NCBI GenBank assembly: GCA_024195585.1
Contig: SWBL01000607.1
Location: forward strand, 1 to 16,557
DNA: 16,557 nt
Reading direction: 5' to 3'
From: Aureobasidium sp. EXF-3400
Lineage: Eukaryota; Ascomycota; Dothideomycetes; Dothideales; Saccotheciaceae
The translations under genes and the position numbers were made by a program. Below the pieces are notes generated by a model, which was given only the letters and a program-made list of their open reading frames with translations, did no database searches and was not told where the DNA came from. Shown here one piece after another: positions 1-8,180 of the stretch (the first letter of the stretch is position 1; each line of letters begins with the position of its first letter).

Positions 1-153
1 TTTCCTTCGACGAGTTAAAGGCATAAAAAGCGCCGCCCATCGAACAGCCGGAGACCTCCTTCATAGCGGCCTCGGCTGACGCGTGACGCAGCAACCAAAT
101 ACTCCTTCATTTACTCTTCTTTTTTTCTTTCGACGCGATAATTCATTACAGCG

Positions 154-165
154 ATGAACTGCTAA
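154..165 (+). promoter_or_regulatory. minimal uORF 1 of MOT1 (Met-Asn-Cys-stop)
   Basis: ATG AAC TGC TAA lies about 90 nt before the MOT1 start. If the transcript begins in or just after the CT tract, a scanning ribosome meets this codon first. Its context (GCG before ATG, A after) has a purine at -3, so it may be recognised. A regulatory role is inference. Confidence 0.35.
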
Positions 166-215
166 TTCGACTGTTTCCTAAAAATCGGTCTTTGCGTTTG
201 GAAAAGTCGGCGTTG

Positions 216-227
216 ATGGAAATCTGA
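216..227 (+). promoter_or_regulatory. minimal uORF 2 of MOT1 (Met-Glu-Ile-stop)
   Basis: ATG GAA ATC TGA ends 28 nt before the MOT1 ATG, which leaves little room for re-initiation. Its context (GTTG before ATG, G after) is moderate. Together with uORF 1 it would make two successive three-codon frames in the leader. The sequence is certain, but the function is not. Confidence 0.35.
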
Positions 228-255
228 CTAGTTTTTGATACAATTTGGCTACAAC

Positions 256-3200
256 ATGAGTGCCACAAGGTGAGTGCATATCCCAGCTGCGGCTATCTCC
301 GAAGGATTCACTTTGCTAACCATACACGTGATGCTCGCAGACTTGACCGTATGTTACATCTGTTGCTCAATCTGAGTGACTGTGGGGCTGTTTGCGATCG
401 GTGACTAACGCTTATATGCAGGGTTGGTCATTCTTCTGGACACTGGTAGCACTCAGCTCATCCGTAACACAGCTGCTCAGCAGCTTGCCGATGTGCAAAA
501 GAACCACCCGGACGAACTATTCAATCTACTGACCAGAATCGTTCCCTTTCTTCGCTCATCTTCTTGGGACACGAGAACAGCAGCTGCAAAGGCCTTGGGT
601 GGAATTGTAGAGCATGCACAAAAGTTCGACCCCAACGAGGATGTCAAGAATGAGAATGGCGACGTCAAGGAAGAGAACGGTTCTTTGACACCTTTGACCT
701 CTGAAGACCAATTACAGCTCGCAACTCTGGATGTCGAGGCTATCCTGACCAATGGAAAGGAGCTGCTCGGTAGCGCCGGACGTCAATATGACTTCAAACT
801 AGCTGGCATGGATCCCGCTCAAAGGCTTGCCCACCAAAAGAAGACTCTCACCAACCGCCTTGGTCTTGGTGGAGAATATATGGAGGATGAACTCGTCACA
901 GAAACAGACATTGCCGTCCGCACTAATTTTCCGCCACCAGCCATGCCAACTGCGGACTCTAGTCTTTCCAGAGCCAACAGTGTTACAGAATCTGCTGTGG
1001 TCTCTCCCAGCGATCAGCAAACTCCGTCCGAGGCCATGAGCAAAAGACAGCTAAACATGCTGAAGCGAAGAAGGAAGGAAGAACTCAAACGAGACAACAA
1101 GAAGTTCAAGTATGATCTCACCAGCATAAGACGTGAGAGTACCACAGTACCTACGCCAGCCGAGTCGGAAACCATCATCAAGGACGAAAATGCGGAAACC
1201 ACTGCCAGCGTACCCGACTACTTCTCACTCGAAAGAAAGGGTGGCGACGACGACGCAAAGGTCGTGTCAGAGTTCAAGGGTGCCCCCATCGCTGAAAAGT
1301 CTGCTTTCCAAACTGAAGTCGAGGAGACTGGCAACGGATGGCCCTTTGAACGACTCTGTGAGTTCCTTACTGTGGACCTGTTCGATCCTGCTTGGGAAAT
1401 ACGTCATGGTGCTGCAATGGGCCTTCGAGAGATTGTTCGTGTGCACGGCGCTGGAGCTGGCCGTTTATTGAACAGAACCAAATCCGACAACGATCGCCTC
1501 AACCAGGCATGGCTTGATGATCTTGCTTGCCGTATTTGCTGCGTCTTCATGCTCGACAGATTTGCGGACTACGTCTCGGACAATGCCATCGCACCAATCA
1601 GAGAAACTGCTGGTCAAACACTGGGTGCACTCTTGCAGTATATTCCGGCATCCTCAGTACATGCTGTCAATCGCATCCTATATCGATTGGTCATGCAAAA
1701 GGACCTCAAGGTCAACAGACGCATCTGGCACGCTTGCCACGGTGGAATGATCGGCATGAGATATCTCGTGGCAGTGAGAAACGACCTGCTGCTTCAGGAC
1801 AACTTGTTGATGGATGGTGTCTTGGAGTGTGTCATCAAAGGACTTGGAGACAGTGACGACGATGTCAGAGCAGTCAGCGCAGCCACTCTGATTCCTGTTG
1901 CCAAAGAGTTTGTCAACATGCGTCATGCTGCACTCAACCATCTGATCAGCGTTGTCTGGGAATGTCTGTCAAACTTGAGCGACGATCTCAGTGCCAGTAC
2001 AGGATCCGTGATGGATTTGCTTGCAAAACTCTGCGGCTTCCCCGAAGTTCTCGATGCCATGAAGAAGAATGCTGCAGAGAATCCCGAGCAATCGTTTGCA
2101 GAGTTGGTACCTCGCTTGTATCCCTTCCTGCGCCACACTATCAGCACAGTCCGTTCCGCTGTCCTTCGCGCTCTCCTCACATTCGTCAACATCGATGGTG
2201 AAGACGCCAAGAGCTGGGTTGATGGTCGGGCTCTGCGTCTGGTCTACCAAAACCTGCTCGTCGAGCGCAATGAGACTGTTCTCAAGCTCTCGCTTCAAGT
2301 TTGGTATGCTCTCGTCGATGTTCTAGCGACTCGTCCAGAAAAGTTCGCCACAGAATTCGAACCGCACGTCGCACCCTTGGTCACACTCACATTCCACCCT
2401 ATCGGTGTATCTCGGCACCCAATCCCAATGGACGCAACACTGTTTATACGTCCTTCGGGTTACAGCTACATGCCACTCAGTACTGCCACACGCAAATCTT
2501 CTCCAGTGAATGGATCTTCCGAACCTGCCAGAAAGAGAAGACGGTCCGACAAGAAGGACAAGGACATGCCACCTCCAACCTCTTCTTCGGCTCACAACGT
2601 CGATGGACACATGATGCAAGGCGACGTTGATCTTGTCGGAGCAGACATTATGATTCGATCAAGGACTCATGCAGCTCAAGCTCTTGCAAAGGCCTGCCAG
2701 GTTTGGCCGGCAGCAACAAGACGCGACATGTTCTCCTCAAAGATCCTTCCCAGTCTCAAGTCTGGCTTCTCGACCACACAACTCTTTACCGCCATCTTCA
2801 TTGAAGAATACGCCAAGCTATCTCCTACCAAGGATGACCTTACCTCATCCTTTGCAGAGAACCTTCGTCCTCTTGTGGAAGAAGACAGACCCAGCTGGTA
2901 CAGCGACCTCACCAGCTATCTACAAATCGTGCGCGCACAGTGCCAGAGTCTCCTCAACACTTTCCGCGAAAAGGCCCATGTCCCACCTAGCAAACTCCCC
3001 ATCATCGCCGTTGTGGTACAAGGAGAGCCGGAGGCTGGCAAGAACGCCTTCTCGCTCGCCGATGGAGAGCGTATCGCTGTTCAAGACTATGAGAGACTGC
3101 GCAAGACTCTTTCACCTGCTCAACGAGTTACTGCAACCGAAATGTTGTCAAGCGCAAAGGCCGATGTCGACTCAGTCATTGCCGAGGCAACTCTAGTCAA

Positions 3201-6084
3201 GAAACAACGCGACGTTCGCATTAAGTCTGCGGCGGCTGCTGCTATCGTGGCACTGAGGGACATTCCCAAGAAGCCTCAGGCCACTATCAAGGGCCTCATG
3301 GATAGTGTCAAGGACGAAGAAAACTTTGAGCTCCAAAAGCGCTCTGCAGCTGCAATTGCCAGTCTGGTCGATCAGTTGGTTGCCAGTGGTCGTATGAAGG
3401 TTGTCGATAAGGTCGTTGGCAACTTGGTCAAATTCTGTTGCATGGAAACTGGCGAGACGCCTGAATTCCACCCTAACGCAGACAGAGAATCTGGCATTCT
3501 CTCGCTGCAAAAGGATGAAGATATCCAGGACCGTCCGGATGCTGCCAAGTATGAGAGAGAGGTTCGTCAAGCTCGCATCACAAGACGTGGTACAAAGGAT
3601 GCTCTCGAGCAGCTCTGTTTCCGATTTGGCAGCGACCTCTTCGAAAAGGTACCTATGCTTCGCACTCTCATCGAGAACCCTATTCGCCACTGCTTTTCTG
3701 GGGACTTACCTGCCGACATCACCGATCCCGAACAAAACGTTGGTCAAGAAGTTGTGGACGCCATGTCTACCCTTCGCGCATTGGTGGCATCATTCCACTC
3801 AGATCTGCATCCATTTGTTCTCGATCTTATGGGCTTCGTTGCTAGAGCTCTCCAGACGAGACTCGCTGTTCTTCGATACACCGCTGCCAAGTGCTTTGCA
3901 AGCATATGTAGTGTGATCACTGTGAAGGGATTCACTATGCTGGTTGAGCGAGTTCTACCACCAATCAGCAATCCGACCGATGTGCATTGCAGACAAGGCG
4001 CGATCGAATGTATCTACCATCTCATTCAAGTCATGGAGGATCGCATTCTGCCTTATGTCATCTTCCTCCTGGTCCCTGTACTTGGACGCATGAGCGATTC
4101 AGACAACGGCGTACGCTTGATCGCAACTACAGCTTTCGCTACACTGGTAAAGCTGGTACCCCTTGAGGCTGGCATACCAGACCCACCAGGCCTCTCCGAG
4201 GAGCTTCTCAAAGGACGTGAAAAGGAGCGCAAGTTTATCGCGCAAATGCTTGATCCCAAGAAGGTCGAGTCGTTCGATATCCCAGTCGCAATTAAGGCCG
4301 AACTCCGCTCATACCAACAAGATGGTGTCAACTGGTTAGCTTTCCTTAACCGTTACCATCTCCACGGTGTTCTCTGTGACGACATGGGTCTCGGTAAAAC
4401 ACTGCAAACAATCTGCATTGTCGCCAGTGATCATCACATGCGCGCAGAAGAATACGCCAAAACTCAAGCACCCGATCAACGCAAGATGCCTTCGTTGATT
4501 GTCTGTCCTCCGACTCTGTCTGGACATTGGCAGCAAGAGATCCGTACATATGCGCCCTTCCTGAACGCCGTAGCCTATGTCGGTCCACCTTCTGAGCGTA
4601 ACAAGCACCGTGCAAAGCTCACCGAGGCCGATATTGTCATCACCTCGTACGATATCTGCAGAAACGATGTTGAGGTCTTTGCGCCTCACACTTGGAATTA
4701 CCTTGTACTGGATGAAGGCCATCTCATCAAGAACCCCAAAGCTAAGGTCACACAAGCTGTCAAGCGTCTTGCAAGCAACCACCGCCTCATTCTCTCGGGT
4801 ACACCAATTCAAAACAACGTACTCGAGCTTTGGTCACTGTTTGACTTCCTGATGCCTGGTTTCCTTGGTACTGAAAAGATGTTCCAAGATCGATTCGCGA
4901 AGCCGATTGCTGCTTCACGTTTCAGCAAATCCTCTTCGAAGGAACAAGAGGCTGGTGCATTAGCCATCGAAGCTTTGCACAAACAAGTTCTACCTTTCTT
5001 GCTGCGTCGCCTCAAAGAAGAGGTACTGGACGATTTGCCACCCAAGATTCTGCAGAACTACTACTGTGATCTGAGTGACTTGCAAAAGAAGCTTTTCGAA
5101 GACTTTACTCGCAAAGAGTCAAAGACAATCGCCGAAAAGGCTGGCTCTGCCGACAAGGAGGCCAAGCAACACATCTTCCAAGCTCTGCAATACATGCGCA
5201 AACTTTGCAATTCACCAGCCTTAGTGATGAAGGAGAGCCATAAGCAATACGCAACAATTCAAGCGCAATTGGCACGTCAAAACTCGAGTCTGACTGATCC
5301 AGTTCATGCTCCCAAGCTCACAGCCCTTAGAGATCTTCTCGTCGACTGTGGTATTGGTGTCGACTCTGCAGCGGCGGGCGAGGTACCTTCTGCTGACCAA
5401 GCCGTCTCCCAGCACAGAGCTCTCATCTTCTGTCAAATGAAGGAAATGCTCGACATGGTTGAATCGACCGTCTTCAAGCGTATGCTGCCATCGATCACAT
5501 TCTCTCGCCTCGATGGAAGTGTCGAAGCATCCAAGCGTCAAGACATTGTCAATCGCTTCAACTCCGATCCTTCCATCGATTGCTTGCTCCTTACGACTAG
5601 TGTTGGTGGACTCGGTCTCAACTTGACTGGAGCAGACACAGTCATCTTTGTGGAACACGATTGGAATCCCCAAAAGGATCTCCAGGCCATGGACCGTGCG
5701 CATCGTATTGGTCAGAAGAAGGTGGTGAACGTTTATCGCTTGATTACTCGTGGCACGCTGGAAGAGAAGATTCTCAGCCTGCAGAGATTCAAGATCGATG
5801 TTGCTAGTACTGTCGTCAATCAACAAAACGCTGGCCTGGGTAGCATGCAGACAGATCAAATTCTGGATCTCTTCAATATGGGCGACACTGAAGGTGCACC
5901 ATCGCTCGAAGACAAGCCCAAGGACCCCAACTCAATCGACGAAGCGGACGCTGTGGACGCCGAGGGCAACGTTCGTGAGAAGGGTAAGAAGGGCATTCTT
6001 GATGAGCTTTCTGAGCTATGGGATGAAAAGCAGTACGAAGAAGAGTTCAATCTGGATGGATTCTTGTCGACCATGAAGGCATGA
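256..6084 (+). CDS. MOT1: MOT1/BTAF1: TBP-associated Snf2-family ATPase
   Basis: Nuclear ATPase that removes TATA-binding protein from promoters. Exons are 256-269, 341-348 and 422-6084, giving 1894 aa; yeast Mot1 and human BTAF1 have about 1850-1870. The spliced start reads MSATRLDRLVILLDTGS, the family's conserved N-terminus, which fixes the start and both introns. Residues 1 to about 1290 are HEAT repeats with the Mot1 central domain, interrupted by basic stretches near 215-237 and 711-722 that could be nuclear localisation signals. The Snf2 ATPase follows: DDMGLGKT at 1327-1334 (Walker lysine 1333), DEGH at 1438-1441, LSGTPIQN from 1465, and DRAHRIGQ at 1765-1772. The Walker A lysine and DEGH aspartate are spaced as in yeast Mot1 (K1303 and D1408, from memory). 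All catalytic motifs are intact and the large exon has no frameshift. Confidence 0.97.
270..340 (+). other. MOT1 intron 1 (71 nt)
   Basis: It has a GTGAGT donor, a TGCTAAC branch site at 314-320 and a CGCAG acceptor. It splits the Arg codon (AG|A) of the MSATRLDR start. Removing it and intron 2 is required to reach the long exon in frame. Confidence 0.88.
341..348 (+). other. MOT1 exon 2, an 8-nt microexon
   Basis: The eight bases ACTTGACC lie between an acceptor (CGCAG, ending at 340) and a GTATGT donor (starting at 349). They complete an Arg codon and encode Leu-Asp plus the first base of the next Arg. This gives the RLDR motif found at the N-terminus of Mot1/BTAF1 proteins. Skipping the microexon (269 joined to 422) shifts the frame, so inclusion is needed for a functional product. 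Confidence 0.85.
349..421 (+). other. MOT1 intron 2 (73 nt)
   Basis: It has a GTATGT donor, an ACTAAC branch site at 404-409 and an ATGCAG acceptor ending at 421. The next bases (GG) complete the Arg codon opened by the last base of the microexon. Confidence 0.87.
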
Positions 6085-6314
6085 TCCCTCTCTTGAAGCT
6101 TTTGTACTCTTCTGCATCTCTTTCTTAACGAGGTATGACTTGGATGGACGGAAAAGGAAGGAAGAAGGGGCGTTTATCGATCACGGGACAGAAGGGAAAT
6201 CGCATCGACATTATATATTCAGCCAGAGTGTCTCTTACGACGCTGCTCCCTCAATATAGCATCAAATTAAAAGTTTACTATAAACACTTTCCTAGACATT
6301 CGGCCATATATCCC

Positions 6315-6336
6315 CCGAACCGAATAACCGAGCCGA
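6315..6336 (+). repeat. four-copy CCGA array in the dehydratase promoter
   Basis: CCGA occurs at 6315, 6320, 6328 and 6333. These form two tandem pairs (CCGAA CCGAA and CCGAG CCGAG) with starts 13 bp apart, separated by TAA. The array lies about 75 bp before the TATA-like element and about 175 bp before the start codon, a usual place for activator sites. CCG/CGG half-sites are typical of fungal Zn2Cys6 regulators, but no particular factor can be named. Confidence 0.4.
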
Positions 6337-6410
6337 GCGTGACGTTTGGTGGGGGGCTTCATTCGGGGAAGTAACATCCCACCGGTGTTCTTGCCGCCGA
6401 ACTGTCAACA

Positions 6411-6420
6411 TCTATATATC
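6411..6420 (+). promoter_or_regulatory. TATA-like element of the dehydratase gene
   Basis: TCTATATATC lies about 92-98 bp before the ATG at 6511. It is followed by a pyrimidine-rich leader that has no other ATG. Its position fits a core promoter TATA box with transcription starting around 6445-6475. Confidence 0.5.
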
Positions 6421-6510
6421 CACCTCAGATCTATCTTACTGATCTTTGTGTGACACATTTGTTTCGTATATTCTGTTTGCGTTCTCTCTGTGTTGAACTT
6501 TCGTCTCACC

Positions 6511-8041
6511 ATGGCACCTATCAAGACAATTGAGTACTTCCGCGTCAAACCCCGCTGGCTATTTGTCAAAATAGTCGACGCAGAGGGTCATGTTGGATGG
6601 GGAGAAGCAACACTGGAAGGACACACTCAAGCTGTAGAAGGCACGCTCAATGGCTACATCGCTCGCTTCGTAGGACTTGAAGCCGAGGACATTGAGCATA
6701 TATGGCAGCTTGCTTGGCGACACAGTATGTCTCTAAAATATCCAAGTGAATTATTCACAAGTTCTCTAACAAGATTCACAGGCTTCTACCGTGGCGGACC
6801 TGTATTCATGAGTGCCCTCGCCGGCATTGACATTGCACTTTGGGATCTCAAGGCTCGGAAGCTTGGCGTACCGATCCATCAACTACTCGGAGGCAAAGTC
6901 AGACAAAAGGTCCAGGTATATGCCTGGATTGGAGGTGATCGTCCTTCTGATGTTGCAGAAGCTGGCAAAGAACGACTTGCTCAAGGCTTTCGTGCTGTAA
7001 AGTAATAACAGATCATCTCTTTGACTAAGTTGAATTGACTAACACACTAATTCTAGGATGAATGCCACCGAAGATGTGGGTTGGCTAGATTCACCTTCGA
7101 AACTGGACTCAGCTGTGGATAGAGTCAAGACTGTTAAGAGCTTGGGATTGGACGTCGCTTTGGACTTCCACGGAAGACTTCATAAAGCTATGGCGAAGCA
7201 ATTGGCGTAAGTCTCGTTTTGTCATGAATCATCAGTCATCAACTCATGATTCTCGTAGGCACAAGCTAGATGGCTGTGATGTCTTGTTTCTTGAAGAACC
7301 GCTTCTGAGTGAACATCCAGAGGGTATCAAGCAACTTTCGAATCTGACCAGCTCACCCATTGCCCTCGGCGAGAGGTTATACAGTCGATGGGATTTCAAG
7401 AGATATCTAGAAGGCAAGTCACAACAAGCTCGACATCTTCGAGGGAATTAAAAATACTGACTGCCTACAGATGCTTCTGTAGATGTCCTCCAGCCCGATA
7501 TCTCACATTGTGGAGGTATCTCTGAGATGAGAAGAATTGCAGCCATGGCTGAAACTTATGATGGTAAACTTCACCACTATCCGATTCTAGGCCTTCCATG
7601 CTCACTCAAGATTACAGTTGCCATCGCACCACATTGTCCACTTGGAGTAAGTACTTACTTCCATCATTATACTCCGGTACTAACAGTGCGTTCCAGCCCA
7701 TCGCTCTTGCAGCATGCTTGCAAATTGGCCTTTGCACTCCCAACCACATGATTCAAGAAATGTCTATAGGTGCGGCTTGTCTCAAACCCTCAATGATTCC
7801 ATTTGCAGATCTAACAAAATCAGGCATGCATTACAACACTGAGGCTGGTGAACATGATCTCCACAGCTATGTTCTCAATCCAGAAATCTTCAAGGTCAAG
7901 GATGGATACTTGGATGCCTTTACCGGGCCGGGCTTAGGAATTGAGGTTGATGAGGAGGCGGTTAGAAGAGTTTCTGCGAATACGGAACCTTGGGAGTTGC
8001 AAGGATTTGTTGGTGTTGATGGTGGCTTGAGAGAGTGGTGA
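6511..8041 (+). CDS. dgoD: D-galactonate dehydratase-like enolase-superfamily enzyme
   Basis: Predicted Mg-dependent sugar-acid dehydratase (D-galactonate to 2-keto-3-deoxygalactonate in characterised relatives). Exons are 6511-6724, 6782-7001, 7057-7206, 7259-7413, 7471-7563, 7618-7646, 7697-7769 and 7824-8041, giving 383 aa; E. coli DgoD has 382. The start ATG has a good context (ACCATGG). The N-terminal capping domain contains [12 protein letters not shown] at about 72-83. In the barrel, metal ligands are D181 (in LDFHGR), E207 (in LEEP) and E233 (in GER); the catalytic pair is H183 and H283 (in IAPHCPLG). Each lies two positions before its DgoD counterpart, which supports the intron removal. 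No signal peptide is seen, so the enzyme is probably cytosolic. The exact substrate is inferred; another aldonate is possible. The gene ends 139 bp from the convergent ELMO gene. Confidence 0.93.
7414..7470 (+). other. dehydratase intron 4 with GC-AG borders (57 nt)
   Basis: The exon ends with GAAG and the intron starts GCAAGT and ends CTACAG. Joining G to AT restores Asp in [14 protein letters not shown], a stretch conserved in this enzyme family. The only nearby GT (7418) would leave the reading frame wrong. GCAAGT is the usual form of the rare GC donor. Confidence 0.83.
7770..7823 (+). other. dehydratase intron 7: stop-free, length divisible by three (54 nt)
   Basis: Donor GTGCGG is weak; the end is CTAACAAAATCAG, with the branch site very near the acceptor. 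Removal joins SIG to MHYNTEAG, matching DgoD-type enzymes without a gap. The intron has 54 nt and no stop in the exon frame, so a retained copy would add 18 residues without a frameshift. Homology favours splicing. Confidence 0.8.
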
Positions 8042-8180
8042 TAGTTGACATGTGGAAAGAGCGATGCGATCGATCGCAAAAAGACAATCCGACCAAATCC
8101 GAAGGGTGTTTAATGATGCGTTTTATCTAGAATACATGCCATTATATTTATGCCCTAAATTGCTACTCATATCCACTCCG
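8042..8180. other. short convergent gap between the dehydratase and ELMO genes
   Basis: The 139 bp between two stop codons must hold both 3' UTRs, so the transcripts may overlap. AT-rich stretches (8110-8160, including TTTTATCTAG and TTATATTTATG) may serve polyadenylation. No gene is seen in the gap. Confidence 0.5.

Larger units (their letters stand above)
1..255 (+). promoter_or_regulatory. MOT1 upstream region and 5' leader
   Basis: Non-coding sequence before the MOT1 start codon. A pyrimidine-rich tract (about 101-130, CTTC/TTTT/CTTT) resembles the CT stretches that often sit just before transcription starts in filamentous fungi, so I infer that transcription begins near 130-160. No convincing TATA box is visible. 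Two three-codon upstream reading frames lie between this tract and the MOT1 ATG and are listed separately. Confidence 0.45.
6085..6510 (+). promoter_or_regulatory. MOT1 3' end and promoter of the dehydratase gene
   Basis: This 426-nt gap lies between two genes on the same strand. The left half should hold the MOT1 3' UTR, and an AT-rich stretch at 6211-6300 could include its polyadenylation signals. The right half holds a G-rich block (GGTGGGGGG, about 6349), a CCGA array, a TATA-like element and a CT-rich leader without any ATG before 6511. Assigning parts to each gene is inference. Confidence 0.5.

Noticed and set aside
424..426. A MOT1 start at the beginning of the long exon (TTG at 424)
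   Set aside because: It is not an ATG. Splicing from the ATG at 256 through the microexon gives the conserved Mot1 N-terminus.
477..6074. Many open frames of 60-212 codons antisense to or out of frame with MOT1, the longest at 5221-5859 on the minus strand
   Set aside because: They overlap a strongly conserved coding exon, show no recognisable motifs and are explained by the codon bias of MOT1.
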